A stretch of 64,000 bases of DNA. Origin: Aurifilum marmelostoma. Its lineage: Eukaryota > Ascomycota > Sordariomycetes > Diaporthales > Cryphonectriaceae. The notes beneath the pieces are model-generated. The model made no database searches. It was not told the DNA's origin and was given only the letters and a program-made list of their open reading frames with translations. Location: NCBI GenBank assembly GCA_027559495.1, contig JAMXSV010000026.1:496001-560000 (forward strand), read 5' to 3'. Position 1 is the first letter of the stretch; each line of letters begins with the position of its first letter. Below, in pieces: positions 59,201-64,000 of this stretch. The position numbers were made by a program, and so were the translations under genes.

Positions 59201-59725
59201 ATATTTTTATTAATTTTACTATAATATAATTAATATTTTTATAAATAAATTCTTTATTAATAATAAAACTTTAAATTTTTATTTAAACTTTTTTAATATT
59301 TTTATAAATAAAAATATTATAAATATATTATTTATAATTAATAATAATTTAATTTATTAAAATTTGATTAAATATAAATATATTATATTTATAAAATATT
59401 TTAGCTTTTAAAATTTATAATTTTTTTAATTACTTATATAATCTTATATTTTATATATAAATACTTTATTAAGCTTAAAATATTAAAAAAGAAATATTTA
59501 ATAATTTATATTATAATAATATACTAATTATATAAGTAATAAAAATAGTAAAAATATAATTAATAAATAATAATAATAATTTAGCTAATACTTCTATTAA
59601 AGCATTACTTATTAAGATATTAGAATATTTTATTAATAAGAATAAGCTAATAATCTATATAAAAAAATTTATAAATAGGCGTTAAGAAGAATAGAAAGAG
59701 AAGAAATTATAAGAAAAGAAAAGAT
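59201..59725. other. Interior of element F, right part
   Basis: About 525 bp of AT-rich DNA. It starts with the right ATATT TSD of element E. Purine-rich near 59680-59720. No motif recognised. Confidence 0.45.
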
Positions 59726-59921
59726 TGCTAATATAGATTCTAAATAAGCAATAGCAATGCATAAGCTATATTCTAAATTATACGCTATAAGAATAGCCTA
59801 TAGCAATGCATATATATACTAGCTAGGTAGATAGCCCTTTAGTTAATTAATAACTAATAAGCAATTAAACTCCTAATAAACCTATTCTTATATATATATA
59901 TAGTAAGCCTAGCTAAGAATA
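59726..59921 (+). repeat. F terminal direct repeat, right
   Basis: Better preserved copy of 42227-42390, starting TGCTAATATAGATTC and ending near GTAAGCCTAGCTAAG. The motif GCAATGCATA occurs twice. Confidence 0.6.
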
Positions 59922-60734
59922 ATATAATTTATATATAATAATATAAATATAAATATAATAAAAATTTTAATATATTCTTATAAGTATAGTTTAATAGCCT
60001 ATTATAAAGTTCTAGTTAAAAAAAATATAATATATAAAAAGAAAAAAAATATATTAATTTTATAAAAAGAGAATAAACTTTATTTAAAATAGAAAAGGAT
60101 TGAAATTATTTACTTAAATAATATAAGTTAAATTTAAAATTAAAAGAAATTCTAAAATATAAAAGCTTATTATATAAATTTAAATATTATACTAAATAGA
60201 AAACTATTTAATAAATAAAGATATATAGGAATTAAAGAAAAACTTTGCAAATGCATAATAAGCACTCTAAGATTATTAGAAAAAGAACTTATTATAATTA
60301 TATTAATTAAGCTAAATTAGTAACTATTTTCTAATTTAGCTATATGATATAATCTATTAATATTTAAGATATTTAAATTTACTATACACTAATTAATTTC
60401 ATTTCTTAAAAATAAAACTTAAAAATATCTCAAGAAATAGCTTTTTAAAAATTAAGATTTTAGCACTTAAATTAGCTTTTAAAATAGCTAAGCGCTTAAT
60501 ATTAGCCTCTTTAGCTTCTATATACTTTAACCTTTTTATACTATTAATATTATAACAAAAGCAATTTAAATAAATATATTCTATATAATAAAATAGATTC
60601 TTAATAAAGACTTAATAGTAAGAAATATTATAGCTTTTATAAAGGAATAAAAAGATAAAGTAATAGCATTTTAAGAGATAATAAAAAGAAAAAATCTTTC
60701 TATTTAATCTTTTTAATATAAAAATATTTCTTAT
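59922..60734 (+). pseudogene. Gypsy element G, pol segment 3 (integrase end, chromodomain, 3' tail)
   Basis: Resumes the alignment to element C at about 7020: AATATAATTTATATATAATAA block of integrase, then a chromodomain-like stretch at about 60125-60235 (AAAATTAAAAGAAATTCTAAAATA is the K-I-K-[KR]-I-L start), then the tail matching C 7980-8500. The join after removing element F falls between C positions 6825 and 7020, so some 200 bp could be lost or unalignable. Ends at the TA where the pogo-like transposon inserted. Confidence 0.65.
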
Positions 60735-60736
60735 TA

Positions 60737-63268
60737 CCCGTAGGCTAGGACTAGCGTTGCTTTCCCACTACCTCCGTTCCTCCTATAATAGGTGCTAAAA
60801 TCGGTTACTAGCTAAAAAGGTATTTATTTTTAAGGAATTTCTTTTATATAAATTTACTATATAAATCGCATGCTTAAGTTAATATTAATAGATTAAATTA
60901 TATACTTTCTTAACTATCTTCATTAACTACTATTATAATAACCTCCTTAAATAGCTCTAAAGCCCCTCTAAGCCCTATTTAATTATGCATAGAGATAGCT
61001 GCTGAATTTTTAGCTATTTAGGCCTAGGAAAATAAGGCCTATAAGGCCTTTCTAGCTAATCTTAATATATAGTAAGTTTAATAAAGGCATTAATAATAAG
61101 GAAGATATAACTAAGAAGATCTAAAGCCCCTTAAGCTCTTAAGAGCCTCTTTGCGCTCTTTTAATAAATATATACTATATAATAGAAATAATATTATAAA
61201 ATATATTATTAAGATATATTAGAATAGTATATTTATTTTAATCTTAAGAAATATAGATTATTTATAATATTTTAAGCTATTAGAAAATAAAGCTCTTATT
61301 AAGTATATAATATAGCTTAATAATAGCAATTTATTTTTTCTAAAGCTAATAATTATTACTGCTGCTAATAGTATATATATAATATAATAAAGAAATCTAA
61401 TTAATATTTACTTTATATTACAATATATAAAGAAATATTCTAAGCTTAATATTAATTACTTTAAATTTATTAAAGCTAATTATTAAAGCTTTAAAATTAT
61501 AATATATAATTTAAATAGCTTCTTTAATAAGTATAAGTTTGCTATTAATTTATATAAATTAATACTTTTAAGTATCTAAAATGCTAATAAGTATAGCAAT
61601 TGTATTAGTATTTTATCTAATTGCATTTAATATATTATTATTATAGCTATATATTAAAAAGTAAGAAGAGAGGTATATAACTTTAATAATAAAGAGTTAA
61701 TAACCTTTATTAGCTATAATAGCGCTAATAGCAAAGCTATTCTTATATATTATATTTTTAAGCAATGGCTATATTTAAATAAAGCTTTATATAGCTTTAA
61801 TAATAATATTTGCTTTAATAAATCTAATATAAGCTTTTTAAATGCTTATATAATAATAAATTAAATTTAATATTTTAATAAGCATTTATTTATTTATTAT
61901 ATAAACTTTAAAAAATTAAGATATTTATATTAAAAGTCTTATAAATATACCTTTTATCTTATTTTCTACTTTATTACTAATATTACTTAGCTAATAAATT
62001 GCAACTTTATTCTTTATAATTTAACTAATAAGTATAAAAAACTAAGCATTCTAAGTATTTCTATTATCTTTCTTTCTTATTACTTAGCACTAATGCGCAA
62101 AGCTTATATATAGCTGCTAAATTACTTAATTATTATACTAAGCTATTATCTTTAAGTATATATAAAAACCTAAAAATATTAAGTACTATAGCTATAGAAA
62201 TAGTTCTTCTAAGAGGCAGATTAGCTAAAATAGAAAAAGAATACTAGATAAAATTAAGAGAATATAAAGCAAATTTATAAAGATATAAATTAGACTAAAT
62301 AGCAAGATAGAAAATGGCCTTATACTTTATAATATATAGCAATAAAATCTCCTAATTAAGAAAAAAAGCATATTAAGCTAAAATATAAAAAATAAACTAT
62401 ATTAAGAAGTATAAAAAGGCTACTATTAGGAAAGATAAGGCATAAAGAAAGATAATAATGCAAAAAGAATAATAAGCTATATAGAAAATAGCTAATTAAA
62501 GATATTAAGAGCAGCTAATCTTACTTAAAGATTAGCTTATAATCTATTGCTCTAAAGCTTAATAAGCAATATAAGAGTAGAAAAAATATCTAATATTACT
62601 ATATTAAATAATTTCTAAAAATATATAATAGCTTAATAAAATTAATAAAAATAAAGAGAAAGAAGATAATTTTATCTTTATATTAAATAATATTAAGATA
62701 TTTAGCTTAGGACTAAAACTTAAACGCTTACTATAAAATATTAATATAGCCTTATAGTATATAATAAGAGATCTTTATCAATTATTTTAATAAGCTAAAA
62801 TTAATAAATATAATAATAAAAAATATAATGCTTTAATTTAGTATAATAAAAAAAATATTTTTATTACTACTTATACCTTATAAATAGTAAAATTAGATAT
62901 AGAGATTTTCTATATAGTAATAAAAGGGCTAGATAAGCTAAATAAAGCCTTTAAATTTAGAATTCTTTATTAAGTTTTGCACTTTCCTAGCTCTTAAATA
63001 TATATTATATATAGAAATAGATGCATTAGTATATAAAATTTTTAGCTAGATAGAAAGAATTTATAAAGCAGAAAAAGTCCCTATTTTAAATTTCTTATAA
63101 GTTAAGAAGAAAATTCTTAGCATTAACTTAAGCATACAATTTATATAGTAAATCTATATAAAACAAATTCCTCGAAAATAGATATCTTTTTAGCCAGCAA
63201 CTAGTTTTGGCACCTACTACGGGAGGAACGGAGGTAGTAGGAAAGCAACGCTAGTCCTAGCCTATAGG
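60737..63268 (+). mobile_element. Complete pogo-like DNA transposon (2532 bp, TSD TA)
   Basis: Inverted termini of about 157 bp (60737-60893 and 63112-63268), CCCGTAGGCTAGGACTAGCG at the left and its near mirror at the right, flanked by TA. Deleting the element and one TA rejoins TTTCTTAT to TAATTCTATTTAATATC, exactly as in the uninterrupted tail of element C near 8500, so the boundaries are firm. The TIRs stay GC-rich and well matched, while the interior is RIP-mutated. Confidence 0.92.
60900..63100 (+). pseudogene. pogo/DDE_1-type transposase relic
   Basis: The plus frame at 61687-61770 reads N-K-E-L-I-T-F-I-S, then S-K-A-I-L-I-Y-Y-I-F-K, a fit to the DDE_1 (pogo, CENP-B related) segment that normally reads R-E-x-V-T-x-I followed by G-K-A-I-P-P-x-x-I-F-K-G. 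A tract near 61830-61900 fits the following W/S-N-G-W-type region. The C-terminal part (62270-62700) is lysine-rich, common in fungal pogo transposases. The three catalytic Asp were not read, and an N-terminal helix-turn-helix was not identified. The minus-strand copy at 22732-24579 carries the same relic. Confidence 0.6.
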
Positions 63269-63270
63269 TA

Positions 63271-63375
63271 ATTCTATTTAATATCTAAATTAAAAGAATA
63301 TAATAATATAAAAAAAGAATAATAAAAAACCTTTAAAAGCTTATTAAGAATAATAATTAATAAAAGAAAAAGAAA
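63271..63375 (+). pseudogene. Gypsy element G, 3' tail
   Basis: Matches C 8505-8609 (AATTCTATTTAATATCTAAAT, then GCTTATTAAGAATAATAATTAATA) and ends in a purine tract next to the 3' LTR. Confidence 0.7.
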
Positions 63376-63782
63376 TTTATAATTTATTTAATATATAAAT
63401 TATAATAAAAATATAATATAGTATAAAAGCTATTTTAAAATAAACTATATAAAGCTATAAATTTTATATTTTAATGCAAAATAAAAATAGTTAAAATTTA
63501 TAATTAATTAAAACAAATAGCTTTAAATATATTTTTTTAAAAATATTTAAATAACTTAAATATATTTACTATTAACTAAATAAAGTTTTATTTATAGCTC
63601 TTTAGTTATTAATTTAAGTATTACTTCTAATATAAGCAATAGCTTTAATATTAGTAATATATTATAGAAAACTTAAGGATTATTTCTTTTATTAGTTATT
63701 AAAGTATATTTTAATATTTTATATGCCTAATATGAATCTTAATATACTTATTATATCTTTAGCTATAGCAGTGCTTATTATA
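63376..63782 (+). repeat. 3' LTR of Gypsy element G
   Basis: About 407 bp, alignable to the C LTR from AATTTATTTAATATATAAAT to GCAGTGCTTATTATA, with internal deletions. The telomere-like motif is lost. No 5' LTR for G is in the window, because G is truncated at 33169. Confidence 0.75.
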
Positions 63783-64000
63783 TATTCTCTTATCTTCCTC
63801 TTCTCTAAAATTGAAAATAAAGGTATATAAAAGTAAAAAATAAATAAACTAAACTTTAAAAAATAGCTTAATAATAATTACTAGCTATAAAATACTTATT
63901 AGCTAGAAAATAGTATAATAATAATTTATTATTAAAAGATATATAAATAGCTAAGCTAATTTTAAGTTTATTTAATTTAAACTTTATTATTATCTTTATA
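63783..64000. other. Flank of element G
   Basis: The first 50 bases (TATTCTCTTATCTTCCTC, then AAAGGTATATA) weakly resemble the TIR-1 interior that flanks element C at 9111. The rest is AT-rich with no feature I can support. Confidence 0.35.

Larger units (their letters stand above)
42227..59921. mobile_element. Element F: unrecognised, bounded by direct repeats, hosting D and E
   Basis: Similar sequence in the same orientation lies at 42227-42390 and 59726-59921, and Gypsy relic G is found outside both. Removing D and E leaves about 4.1 kb, so F behaves as one element with direct terminal repeats inserted into G. No reverse transcriptase, integrase or transposase motif could be read in 42391-45352, 53112-53406 or 59206-59725. 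The alternative is two independent copies of a short repeat flanking unrelated DNA. Confidence 0.45.

Noticed and set aside
1..64000. CRISPR array or bacterial genes
   Set aside because: No regularly spaced repeats; all repeats are LTRs, TIRs or tandem slips, and the content is fungal retrotransposons.
1..64000. tRNA or rRNA genes
   Set aside because: No A-box/B-box pair or rRNA core was seen; GC-richer islands are LTRs or unassigned patches.

Overview
This window looks like a heterochromatic, repeat-only stretch of a filamentous ascomycete genome (Pezizomycotina-like; I cannot name the species). Almost everything is very AT-rich and follows the signature of repeat-induced point mutation (RIP): C:G to T:A changes, glutamine, arginine and tryptophan codons turned into TAA/TAG stops, and no open frame longer than 77 codons in 64 kb. 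I see no intact host gene, no rRNA or tRNA gene and no CRISPR array. What can be read is a pile of nested transposons. Boundaries were placed by hand from paired terminal repeats, target-site duplications (TSDs) and degenerate protein motifs.

Region 1 (1-9110): remnants of LTR families A and B sit inside the 5' LTR of a plus-strand Ty3/Gypsy chromovirus (element C). C contains a solo B LTR and ends with its 3' LTR at 9110, inside a long-TIR element (TIR-1). Region 2 (9111-24581): TIR-1 pieces, a hAT-type family (a transposase-bearing relic at 15200-18714 and two short derivatives), Gypsy fragments on both strands, short solo LTRs, and a pogo-like DNA transposon in reverse orientation with a hAT derivative inside it. 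Region 3 (24582-33168): a Gypsy fragment, a plus-strand Ty1/Copia relic (about 27340-31892) and TIR-1 copies. Region 4 (33169-63782): one old Gypsy relic (G) broken by three insertions. These are complete element B (33760-41990, TSD TAAAT); an unrecognised element F bounded by direct repeats, which itself holds complete elements D (45353-53111, minus strand, TSD ATAAT) and E (53412-59200, TSD ATATT); and a pogo-like transposon (60737-63268, TSD TA).

Elements B, C, D, E and G all show a decayed chromodomain after the integrase, so they are chromoviruses, the Gypsy clade known to target heterochromatin. Together with AT-rich, RIP-decayed nesting, this fits a centromeric or pericentromeric AT-isochore; that is inference. 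The clearest anomaly is a 500-bp solo LTR (35287-35786, TSD GCTAG) of near-normal base composition inside heavily mutated element B. It must have arrived after the RIP of its host and points to a recently active family. Telomere-like AGGGTTAGGGTT motifs occur in the LTRs of six families.
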